From: Porites lobata
Taxonomy: Eukaryota > Cnidaria > Anthozoa > Scleractinia > Poritidae
Length of the DNA: 64,000 nucleotides
Direction of reading: 5' to 3'
Assembly: GCA_942486035.1 (NCBI GenBank)
Contig: CALNXK010000034.1
Location: 1,090,001-1,154,000, forward strand
Shown here: positions 54,701 to 64,000 of the stretch, piece after piece
How positions within the stretch are numbered: position 1 is the stretch's first letter
Layout of the letters: every line of letters begins with the position of its first letter
Translations under genes and position numbers: made by a program
Notes under the pieces: generated by a model
Told to the model about the DNA's origin: nothing
The model's database searches: none
What the model saw: only the letters and a program-made list of their open reading frames with translations

Positions 54701-57700
54701 ATGGAACCCTTTAAGCTCGCAAAATTCTGTGTCTTAGTGTTATTGACTTGGGAATCCTCAGCAAGAAAGGTTACAGAACAAAGTGACAAAAAACATCTTG
54801 TCACCATGGTTCACCCAAAACCACACCAAGCAGGTAAGGACAGTAATTTATTTCTGCTAGGACACTGTTATGGCATCACGCCAATTCAAAGGTTTGTGTA
54901 ACAGCGGTAAGACGGATGTTACTGCATGTCTTGATGTAGGATTCTTTTTTATGATATTCCAGTTAACCTTATTAAACGATTAAAATCGCCTAGGAACCCG
55001 ACCTTTAAAATGGGCAATAGACATTTGAAACCACTTCTATGCCTTGACAGTTCAGGTTATTGTAACTGAAGACAACGAGTCGGTTTACTTAAAATAAACA
55101 TCGTTACTTCACAGACTTAAACAAATCAAACTGACAGAAATCTATTAGAGCAATTTATTTTGAAATAAAACGTTGCAATTTTCTTGGAGCAAATATTTCA
55201 CTTTGAAATAGTTTTTACTTTAGAATGAGGTAAACAAATTTATTCTTGTTTGAATAATTGACAGCAGTTCGTTCTAAGTGAACTAGCACAGGTTATATAC
55301 TGAAAAGCTAACCTGCTGGTTTCAATTGTGTTTGATGACAGCTATTGTTCTCTACGGTAACGAAGGAAGCGGCCAAGGAGAAGCTGAAAGAGAAACGGTA
55401 AGTACGAACTTTCCTAACAGTACAAAAACTAGCTTTTGCTTTGAGTTACACGCTTCTGAATATTCTGACTGGACAGTCGAACAATGTACTCTCCAAATTA
55501 GGGATATCTCCTCGCGGGCTCTCAAATACTTGTGATGTATTCGCCCCAGCGTATTCGGCAAACACTGTGTAGAAAGACTAAAACATTTAACAAGATCATG
55601 ACAATATCTTTCACCCGTAATGGTAGCAAATGTAGAAAATTAATAAAATTCACTTCTTTTCGTAAAATATTTGCAAATAAATAGCACTATACAAAAGTTT
55701 GGCCAAAGGGGTTTCGTTTGAATGGCAACACTATAGAACTCCCTCCACAGATTTAAAAATGTTTGTAACAGGTTATGTTAAATAGTCATATGGCTTGGTG
55801 TAGGAGTGGACTGCAAAACACCCTCGTACCCAGCGTCTTCGTTCTCGTTGACCAGGCCAGCATGCGGAGGGGGACATGGGGGTTTACGGTATTGCGGCGG
55901 CAGGACTTTTCCGCGGGTGGCGGGTGGCGGGTTAAAAATATATATGAAAATAAAATATTATAACAAAATATTATTATTGATAATGATATAACTGTATGTT
56001 GTAATTTTGAAATTATTTCAACGTTTACGTACTAGTTACCAGACTCCAAATAAAAGTATTGTCTTGTTTTGTTTTATCTACTTAATACGCGGACTAAAAA
56101 TGGAAAAAAAAAACGAGAAATCATGCGTGTGAAAGATGATTTCACTTCACCAACTGTTTAGCCGTGTTTATAACAGACTGCAAGAGATTCGGCCTCCCGT
56201 GTCGTAGCTCAGTTTTTGCCCTAGTATGCGGCATGATTGCCATCCTAATCGGTATTTTTGAGTAGTATTTAAAAAATGCACATCCTTTTTGTATATATAT
56301 ACAAGGAGATCAATTCGCGTCTGAGACGCCACATGCGGCGAAAACGGTCCATGCTGTGTCCAAAACGTTCTTGCTCCTTCTCTGGTACGCGTTAACATTG
56401 ACAGCTTTGTTGCTTTAGTCTTAGGAAAATTTCCTTGTTTTCTCGAAATAGATACTTTGTTCATTTTAAACTACAAGTCGGGAACCAAATTGACAAAGAT
56501 TTATCCCAAGGGCAATGCAATGTTTATCCCAACTTATAACAAAAGAACAAACGCACTTGTCAAAAATCTGAGACACTGTTCAAACATGTCGAGAAGAGAA
56601 TGCGATCTTACTTGTCTAGTCGCAGGATAAATATTACTTTAATTTTTATGAGTTCCTCAAGCTATCTCGTGCATGCGATATCGTGTAGAATAATAGAATA
56701 TCTTGCAGTCTGTTATAAACACGGCTAAACAGTTGGGGAAGTGCAATCATCTTTCGTCTTGATGTGGAAGAAAAAGCAAACTAGACAAACAAGATCGACA
56801 AGTGCCTTGTGTCTTGCTTGACATAGTCCGTTTTCATTTGACACACCGCGTGTAGCCTGACGAAACGTCACTTTTAGCGGTGCGGAGCAAGGAGAGGTGA
56901 CTGTTTTTTCACAGGCATGATTTCTTTTTTTTGAAATGTCCGCGTAAGTAGATAAAACAAAACAAGACAATACTTTTATTTTTAGAGTCTGGTAGCTAGT
57001 ACATAAACGTTGAAATTATTTTAAAATTACAACATATAGTTATATCATTATCAATAATAATATTTTATTATAATATTTTATTTTCATATATATTTTTTTC
57101 TCCGTAACCCGCCACCCGTCACCCAAAGTGACCCCTCTTCAGATTTATTCTACCGCCTTGTATAATTTGACCCGAGATGTAGCGTACCCCCTTTTTCTTT
57201 AGCTACCCAGTCCCACCATTCCATTCCTCAAGCCACCCGCCACCCGCGGAAAAGTCCTGCCGGTATTGCGGTATTGGGCTTTTTTTCATGCGGTATTTCG
57301 GTAATTTTAATTTTAACGTGCGGTATTGCGGTATCATCTAGCTCTGCGGTATGCGATTTTTCATCATTTTGGCTGACGGTATTCGGTGAAATAAGATTGT
57401 TCACGATATTACGGTACCGTTTATATGCGCTTTCCTTTCGATACAATACGCAAAACCAAAACACAGTAGGACATAAAGGTCAATAAAAGTTAATATTTAG
57501 AAGTCTTGAGACATAACGGTAAATGATTACACCATTTGTGGGTCATTTTGTGACAGTTAATGGTCAATATTAAAGATACAATGTGATTGTTGTTGCATCC
57601 AATGATAATGAGTCGTCTCAAGTTACCTTACCAGGCTTTTCAATCTGTGTACCTGATAGCCTGAGTATCCAGGGGCTAATTTTTTTTCCCCTTTTCGAGG

Positions 57701-60647
57701 TCTTACACGTTTTCTCACAATGGTTGAGGTCGCTGAGGTTGAAGACGGCGTGGTGATCATTGACTGTGTGGCAATTTTTTTATGAAGAGGGTGAAGGAGG
57801 CGAACATTATCGCAACAAGAATAAGTTTAGATCTTGGGTTTTGAGAATTGAAAAACGCCTTGTAAAGTTAAAAAAGAAAATTTGGTAGGTTTGCCTGTTA
57901 CCGGCGCGGCGTGTGAGACAGTCGAGATAGTTGACCCCTGAGAGACTGACGTGGTAGACTAGACTCACTTATCAAAACTTGCACTAGACGTGCGTGGAAA
58001 GGGCTTTGGTTGGTTTGTTTTTCGCGCTTTCAAGAGTTATTTTTATTGGAGTTAATTAGCTGTTGGGTCGACCTACCAAAAGGTTGAACGAATGTAGTTT
58101 ACTTTCCAGTGAAAATTTGCGAAAAATTTGCGAACTCACCAAAATATCTAAAAAAAACATGGACATCTGGTGCATAAATGCCTGAGATGATTAAACGAGC
58201 TGGATGGAAGCAACCATAAGTATGCGGAACCGGTTATAAATGTGGTTTAAATATGCGGTATCGGTATTTAGACGATTTTCGACGCGGTATTTCGGTATTT
58301 GCCATTTTTTCTTACGGTATTGCGGTATTGGGTACCCCCCAATGTCCCCCTCCATGCGCAGTAAGGGACGGAGACTTGAGGTACGAAATTGACCGCAAAA
58401 CAGCCCGGCCGTATTTTTGCGCATGTCAGGAACGCGCGAGCGGTCAAACAAAAATCCCAGTGCGTGCAAGGGTAAAAACAAAGTTTCAGACTGGCGAGAG
58501 ACTGGTTAGTGCTGGGCCGCTTTTTAGATGGGCTTCGATAGATTGCGCTAGCATAATTTTTAGCATTATTCGTCATAACGAGCATAAATTTCACCCATTT
58601 TCCGAAAAAAAACACCGCTAGCATAATTTGCACTTTTGGCTAGTTTTGTAGCACATTATGCCACTTTTGCGAGCACAATCTATCAAAACCTATTTATAGA
58701 GGTCACACAGTATTTAGGGACTCACTGATACCATATCCGTTTGATTCTTTAGCTCAATGCACTCGCCAACAATGTTGAAACAGTAACAAGTCTGGTGAAA
58801 GCCCAGTCTGAGATCATTGAAAACCTTAGCCATCAAGTCACCAGCGTCACCAAGGGAACTGGGAATGAGGTTAAATTCAAGCAGATCTTCAAAAAGATTG
58901 CTAATCAATCAAGCTTAATACAAAGCATCACGAAAAAGCTGAACCAAACTATAAAACATGTGGATGAGCTAGCTGGAGTGTGGTCGGAAACAACAGTTAC
59001 AGTAAGGAAGGATCTTAAAAGCCTAGCCGAAGAAAATAAAGAAAACGAAGAAGAAATAGAAGAAATGGAGCACGAGGTTATGGCGAGGATTAAGAAGCTG
59101 GAAAATGAAGTAAATACACTACGAGTCTCGGTGAACTACGCAAAGGAACGAAGCGAAGGTAGCAGGGAAGGTGAGTTAATTAGAAATAGTTTTTTTAAAA
59201 ATTAAGATCATATCCAGGGCTAGTAGAATTATAATTCTTCGGAGTCTTCCATTTGTAGTCCGTACTTCTCACGTTGAACACTATGCAGGACTTTCAGGCG
59301 GCCCTCAGTAATTCGTATCTCTAAAACAATACGTCTGCATCAGGACAAGCGGATACTTGTCGGTGATTTGTGAGAAAGGTTGAATGGAACGAAACAAGCG
59401 CTGTTGTACCTTAGTCGGTCTGGCCAGAAGTTATCCACAGTGTCCTTAGCGTAACTGAGTGATTGCCTGCGTTTTCGTGAACTGGCCATTTTGAGTGCAC
59501 GTGTTGTGCACGTGGGACTGGTTTGGTGCTGTCTCGAACTGCACTATGGTACTGTTTTGGTGACAAATTATGACCCAGTTTCCTGTGCAATTATAATTGC
59601 CAATGAAAGAAGGGATCGCTCCCCCAAAACAATCCCATAATGCTCGTTGACACAGTACCGACCCAAAACGCTCATCCCCTCGTGTGGCTCATAACATTAA
59701 GGTCAACCATTAATAGCGTCATCTCCAATCTGAAAAAAAAAACTGATGTCAGTCATGTACCGCTCGATCAGACGACTGCTTGACCGACTTATAACTGACT
59801 TAGCCGCTTCAGTACCGTCTTTGTGTCAACAACAATGGATTAATTTCTGGGCCTGACAGGATGACTGCATTGAATCTCTCTAAATTGCATAGATGATGAC
59901 CGATAACTTAGCTAAGAATTAGGCCTATTCCTATAAGGAACAAGAAACACGCTGTAAACGACAATATAGACTTGCTACAAGTTGACCTCTTGGCCAGCGG
60001 AGCGAGCCTTTTTTGGCCGCAAAGCGGCCGACCGCGAGCGACGAAGTCGCGAGAGCGCGCCATATGAAACCCGAGGAAGGACTTTTTTGAAAGTCTAACG
60101 ACAATATAATACGTAGGTTTACAGAATTGTATTGTCGACTGTTAGCCTTCTCCTGATAATATCAATAATTTATCAATCCACTAAAAAAATTGCCAGTTTT
60201 GGGCCGGTGAAGAGATTTTATGTAGCGACATTTTACGGTTGAATATGTTTTTGTTCAATGTTATTTTAAACATATTTAATAAAATTATTTTCTTTTGTAG
60301 TTGGATAGGGTAATTTATGATAACGAGTTTAAAGCCAAGAAAATGAAATTTATACTAAGGATAAAATAAAATTATAAGGAAATACACTTTAAAGTTTAAC
60401 GCATTTATATGTATGCGTTTCCGCAGAGTGGCCAGATGGGAGCTTCTGCATCTTGGCCAATGGCCGCTGTCCAGTTGGTTTTAAGCGTCATGAGGGACAT
60501 CTTAAATCTCTGTACCTCTACTCCTCACATTCACAGTTCGTAAACGATGCCAAATTTGGAAGCAGTTCTATCGGTTGTTATGGAAGCTATTGTGGAGAAT
60601 ACGGAAATTTTATTGGTTCTCTTACTTTAGTCACGTGCTGCAAGTAG
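54701..60647 (+). CDS. Secreted coiled-coil protein with Cys-rich C-terminal (possibly ApeC-like) domain, four exons, 275 aa
   Basis: Exons: 54701-54833, 55342-55397, 58753-59170, 60427-60647; phases fit and give 276 codons with TAG. The N-terminus, MEPFKLAKFCVLVLLTWESS, is a likely signal peptide. Exon 3 encodes an amphipathic helix-rich stretch (LNALANNVETVTSLVKAQSE, and EENKENEEEIEEMEHEVMAR further on), i.e. a coiled coil of about 140 residues for multimerisation. The last exon is a compact 73-residue domain starting WPDGSFCILANGRCPVGF, with GSSSIGCYGSYCGEYGNF and ending LVTCCK. It has six Cys, probably disulphide bonded. The WPxGxxC opening recalls apextrin C-terminal (ApeC) domains of marine invertebrates, but the domain is short, so this name is tentative. 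Function inferred: extracellular recognition or matrix protein. Confidence 0.8.
55895..57268. mobile_element. Large inverted repeat in intron 2 of the secreted-protein gene
   Basis: The left arm (55895-56184) and right arm (56702-57268) are inverted copies. GGCAGGACTTTTCCGCGGGT pairs with ACCCGCGGAAAAGTCCTGCC, ACCAGACTCCAAATAAAAGT with ACTTTTATTTTTAGAGTCTG, and GCCGTGTTTATAACAGACTG with CAGTCTGTTATAAACACGGC. The right arm carries extra sequence. Confidence 0.85.
57255..58362. repeat. GCGGTATTGCGGTATT-type repeats and outer inverted end
   Basis: CGGTATTGCGGTATT words cluster at 57255-57420 and 58250-58335. ACCCCCCAATGTCCCCCTCC near 58335 pairs with GGAGGGGGACATGGGGGTTT near 55866, so a single element of about 2.5 kb may enclose the inner inverted repeat. 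Confidence 0.6.
59990..60090. repeat. GC-rich palindromic block
   Basis: GGCCAGCGGAGCGAGCC, GGCCGCAAAGCGGCC and CGCGAGCGACGAAGTCGCGA form strong local hairpins in otherwise AT-rich intron 3. Confidence 0.55.
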
Positions 60648-60654
60648 GCTTCCA

Positions 60655-61045
60655 TACTTCACATGAGCCGAATCGAATTGTGAAGTACGGCGTCTGAGTC
60701 AATTAGAAACTGCTAAGTGTATTTGGATTGGTTCAGCCGTTCTTGACGCCTGGCTGTATGCTGACGTCCGTGCTTACTGTTCACATGTTAAAAATGTATT
60801 GTAAAGAGGGCACGTCTGTTGTCCTCTCATCCACGACTCTTCATTCATTCATTCAACCGGGAATAACGTCTGTGAGCCGAACTGCATGCATATTTTTTAT
60901 AACGTATTAAACCGAAAGGCACATTTCTTTCCTTTGGAATTTAGTTCGAGTGGAATAAGAACAAAGATCGGCGTCTGAATCAATTCAGACTGCCTAAATT
61001 AATTTGAGTCGGCCTAAACTCGAATTCGATTCGGCGATGTGAAGT
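60655..61045. mobile_element. Foldback element containing the second 65-bp repeat copy
   Basis: ACTTCACATGAGCCGAATCG at the left is complemented by CGATTCGGCGATGTGAAGT at the right. 60791-60855 is the 65-bp block also found at 20295. Confidence 0.65.
60791..60855. repeat. Dispersed 65-bp repeat, copy 2
   Basis: Same orientation and essentially the same sequence as 20295-20359, starting AAAATGTATTGTAAAGAGGG. Confidence 0.8.
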
Positions 61046-62694
61046 ACGGCGTCGGAACCCGGTAGGAGTACGCGTCGCTCTTTGTTTCAGCGTAATCTGT
61101 TATCCGGCTATAGTCTTACGTACTGTCAGTAACACTAGTAGTAAGTTAGAAGTGCGTCCGTCAGGAAAGGGCAGTGGGATACATGATAATTCAAACGAGA
61201 GAGATGTATGTGAGAAAGATGTTTATTAGGCCAGTGACACAGGCGGCTCGGAAAAACATCCGAGTACTCATAATAGGAGATATGGCTTAGTACCAGTGCT
61301 TCAAAGCTATAAGGTTATTACTTTCACTACTGATTCAGTGTTTAAACTCAGATATTATCACTGTGATGTTGATAACAAAATCTATTTGAACGTGTACTAA
61401 AAACTTCTAAGTGTTTGAATAAATACTGTCGGCGCCATTTGTTAACATAATTTCACCCGGGCGCGAAAAGAGTTCTCAATGAAAAGAAGCTCATTATTGA
61501 GTATTTGTAAGGAATTTTATGTTGACAAATTATCATATGCACCCTTGCCCAAGTTTTATAAGGCCAGTTGGAAAAACCAGGACTGAACTCTGGTCTGGAC
61601 TCTGGACTGGACTGGACCGTCCTTTTTTTTACGGGGATAATTTTTTTGTTTTTGTTTTTGTTTTGTTTTGTCTTTTTGGGGAGGGGGGGGGAGCGAGGAG
61701 GGGGTTCTGGACTGGATAGGACTAGTTCTCCAAACAGAGAAAGCACGTACTATGCTTTCATAGTCTGTAATCGCCAAACAAAAAATTACCACTTTTGTCC
61801 ATTTGTCATGTTATAACTAAAGGATTTTATTATATGGCCTGTTCCGCGAGCGAGCAAGACGAAACGGATTCCATGTCCTGCATGGGAACCCAAACGGGCA
61901 CGGGATTTCCCGCTTTGTTCCCGCAATTTCTCTTGATCATTTCATCAAAAATCCTTTATTGACCCAGCATATTCAGTCAAAATGGCTGGATATTGGCAAA
62001 AACAAAGGAACATGGTCAATATCCAAAAAGCCGGGTCATTAGATACGAGTTAAAAATTTATGAGCACGAAAAAGCTTCTCGCGCACGTGAGAAAAAAACC
62101 TGTGGTACTAAACCTTCAATGTCTCTTTTCTTTGTTCAACGAAAACGGCCCAGAAGAATGTACAGCGTAAAGGCACCGTGTGCTTGAAAAAACTTTGTTA
62201 TGAAATCTAATCTTCCATTTGCCCCTTGCTGTCTCTTAGGAAATTATTTAAAATTCAAAGCTCCACGGTTTTCATGAAATGTTCCTAAAGAATCTTAATC
62301 AGCGTTGTGAATTTGCAGCTTTTACTGTAGTAGTTGTGTAAACTTTTAGCCACTCGTAAAGCAAATAAAGACAAGTGATTCTAAACAAAGAGTAGTGAGG
62401 CCTACTAGTCTAGCAAACGAAACAGGTTACGTTTCTTCCTTTTTGTTTGAAGAATATAAAATTGTTTGATCTCGAATCGGGATTCAATTAGCAAATGGCG
62501 GTTCCCTCAAGGCTGTCAGAACGTGGTCATAGAATCAATAAGACAGTGTAAGGAATTTCTGATATCAAATTTTCTTCTTCAGTTTTGGTGTGGATTACAG
62601 GAGCTTAAAAACTTGATACTGAGACGAGTTCTTGGAAGCTGTTTGAGTTAATCATTAAGAGTAGTTGTATCATATATTTTTGAAGGGTTAATTT
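61046..62694. other. 5' flank of the sulfotransferase gene
   Basis: Contains a CTGGACTCTGGACTGGACTG simple repeat (about 61590-61620), a G-rich block (61677-61705) and AT-rich DNA. No other gene found. A 5' UTR exon of the sulfotransferase gene could lie here but cannot be defined. Confidence 0.45.
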
Positions 62695-63933
62695 ATGTTG
62701 CTCCGAAGGATTCTTTGCCGGTTCAGCTTTCGACCAATTTTCATTGTCCTGTTTGCTCTGTCGTTGGGCGGTGTATTCATTCTTAGGGAAGATGACGATT
62801 CCGTTCGCGTGAGACAAAAATACGATGAAAATTTTAAAGATTTTGAAGCACCTCGAAAACCCGACAAAGAAGAACATTTGGATGTGGGCCGGGAAAGCAA
62901 AAAGAAAAGAGAAAACCTAATTATTGTGACACACGGCCGTTCAGGGTCCACTTTCATTGGAAACATCTTTAATCACCATCCAAACGTGTTTTATTTGTTC
63001 GAGCCTTATCAAACGGTGGAGCGACTTCATGGAGCAGTAGCAACTGGCGATCGAGATTATCAGGGGAAAGCCTTTGAATGGATGAAAGGAATACTTCAAT
63101 GCGATTTCGTGTCTACTAAACACGTGCAAGATCTGGAAAGATATTACCGGAGAAGGTACAGAAAGAACTACAATCCTATAAAAAGTATCTCGCTTCTTTC
63201 GCCACCGTTCTGCCCTTACAACACGACGCATTCATCATGGTCTGCTGAAAGCTGTCCACCAATGGATAAAGAAACCTTGGAAGCGACTTGTAAATCTAAA
63301 TACAACATAACAGTGCTAAAGCCGCTGATAGGCAGGATGCCTAACGAAAACGTAAAGCAGTTGCTGTCAGTTTGTGACAATGACCGGATAAACTGCAAGT
63401 TTCTCTTCCTGGTTCGCGATCCACGTGGCATAATTCCCTCTTCGAAGGCCTTTGGATTTTTTAAAGACGACGACGATTCCCTGCTCGGGACACATGAGTG
63501 GTCTAAAAAAATATGCAGCGCGACAGAAATCAATTTGAATTTGTTTCGATCTATGTCCTCAGATGAAAAAAAGCGTTTTATGTTGTTACGTTATGAAGAT
63601 CTGGCAAAAGATCCGCTTAAGACTTTGCCAAGTTTATTGAAATTTGCCGGGCTCCCCGACGACAAAAATTTGAGAAAATGGCTGGATCTCGCTTCTCATC
63701 GTCCTGAAACTGAGAGTGAAAGAAAAGCTGCAGCCTGGCGACAGGACTCATGGGAAGGAGCGGAAAGATGGCGCTGGCTAGTTGAGTCTGACGTCATCAG
63801 TGTCATTGAAAAATATTGCAGTCACGTGATGAGTGTGCTAGGCTACAAAGCCGTTGGTGGGTCGCACTATTTACAGACAAATCTGGCGGTTAAGTTGTTA
63901 GAGGACAGTTATGAAGCTCTGCGGTGGTTTTGA
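62695..63933 (+). CDS. Golgi carbohydrate (GlcNAc/Gal-type) 6-O-sulfotransferase-like protein, single exon, 412 aa
   Basis: Transfers sulfate from PAPS to sugars of glycans in the Golgi lumen. Layout of a type II membrane protein: a short basic N-terminus, transmembrane segment (about 14-30, FIVLFALSLGGVFIL), charged stem (31-75) and Sulfotransfer_1 catalytic domain. PAPS-binding motifs: 5'-phosphosulfate loop THGRSGSTFIGN (79-90, GRSGSTF at 81-87) and 3'-phosphate site VRDPRGIIPSS (240-250). LFEPYQ (101-106) and RYEDLAKDP are also typical of the CHST1/2/3/7 group. N-glycosylation sites N176-T-T and N204-I-T. An in-frame TAA lies at 62689-62691, six bases upstream, so the ATG at 62695 is the first possible start. 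Length matches the family. The exact acceptor sugar cannot be told from sequence. Confidence 0.92.
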   Translation: MLLRRILCRFSFRPIFIVLFALSLGGVFILREDDDSVRVRQKYDENFKDFEAPRKPDKEEHLDVGRESKKKRENLIIVTHGRSGSTFIGNIFNHHPNVFYLFEPYQTVERLHGAVATGDRDYQGKAFEWMKGILQCDFVSTKHVQDLERYYRRRYRKNYNPIKSISLLSPPFCPYNTTHSSWSAESCPPMDKETLEATCKSKYNITVLKPLIGRMPNENVKQLLSVCDNDRINCKFLFLVRDPRGIIPSSKAFGFFKDDDDSLLGTHEWSKKICSATEINLNLFRSMSSDEKKRFMLLRYEDLAKDPLKTLPSLLKFAGLPDDKNLRKWLDLASHRPETESERKAAAWRQDSWEGAERWRWLVESDVISVIEKYCSHVMSVLGYKAVGGSHYLQTNLAVKLLEDSYEALRWF

Positions 63934-64000
63934 ATTATTTAGCAGCAATCTACTTGAGCCAAGAAAAGGCAATGGTCAGCTTGGGAAAATCGAAAATTTG
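63934..64000. other. Sulfotransferase 3' flank
   Basis: 67 bp after the stop; no polyadenylation signal within the window. Confidence 0.4.

Noticed and set aside
58191..58633. Frames of 96-122 codons on both strands
   Set aside because: They lie in the GCGGTATT repeat region of an intron and have no domain or splice support.
61453..61816. Several Pro-, Gly- or Phe-rich frames
   Set aside because: They translate a CTGGACTGGA simple repeat, T-rich runs and a G-rich block.
62605..63533. Minus-strand frames opposite the sulfotransferase
   Set aside because: Antisense shadows of a well-supported coding exon.

Overview
This is a 64 kb piece of animal nuclear DNA, most likely from an anthozoan cnidarian such as a reef coral. 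The evidence is AT-rich sequence, small exons with GT-AG introns, conserved animal gene families, a HEPN/NB-ARC/TPR receptor gene of the kind expanded in corals and anemones, and a very dense load of foldback MITEs, tRNA-derived SINEs, non-LTR elements and a Penelope-like element. There are no bacterial operons, CRISPR arrays or rRNA genes. Most open reading frames longer than 60 codons are chance frames inside introns and repeats. The real genes had to be built by joining exons.

Layout, left to right. (1) 1058-19030, plus strand: the last 28 or so exons of an SLC12A9-like cation-chloride cotransporter relative, with its 5' exons outside the window. (2) 19031-28072: repeat-rich intergenic DNA holding foldback elements, a 58-bp minisatellite, a CATA microsatellite and a pogo-like MITE. 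(3) 28095-31547, plus: an intronless 1,150-residue HEPN, NB-ARC and TPR protein (NLR-like) whose TPR array is made of 11 nearly identical 126-bp units. The array ends at a 4-bp insertion and then abuts a Penelope-like element. (4) 31605-38711: transposon graveyard, with Penelope remnant, pogo-like MITE, a decayed 3 kb CR1/L2-like LINE on the minus strand carrying two MITEs, and more foldbacks. (5) 38809-43636, minus: a three-exon gene for mitoribosomal protein mL63 (MRPL57). (6) 43772-53486, plus: a ten-exon gene for mitoribosomal protein mL44 (MRPL44), head to head with MRPL57 and separated from it by only 135 bp. (7) 54701-60647, plus: a four-exon gene for a secreted coiled-coil protein with a Cys-rich C-terminal domain that begins like ApeC domains. 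(8) 62695-63933, plus: a single-exon carbohydrate sulfotransferase.

How the genes relate. MRPL57 and MRPL44 both encode parts of the mitochondrial large ribosomal subunit and probably share a bidirectional promoter. The remaining genes are independent: a membrane transporter relative, an intracellular innate-immune-type receptor, a secreted protein and a Golgi enzyme. The clearest unusual signals are the mitoribosomal head-to-head pair, the homogenised and truncated TPR array, a palindromic tRNA-SINE dimer bounded by a 13-bp target-site duplication in an MRPL44 intron, and large inverted repeats in introns that could form long dsRNA.
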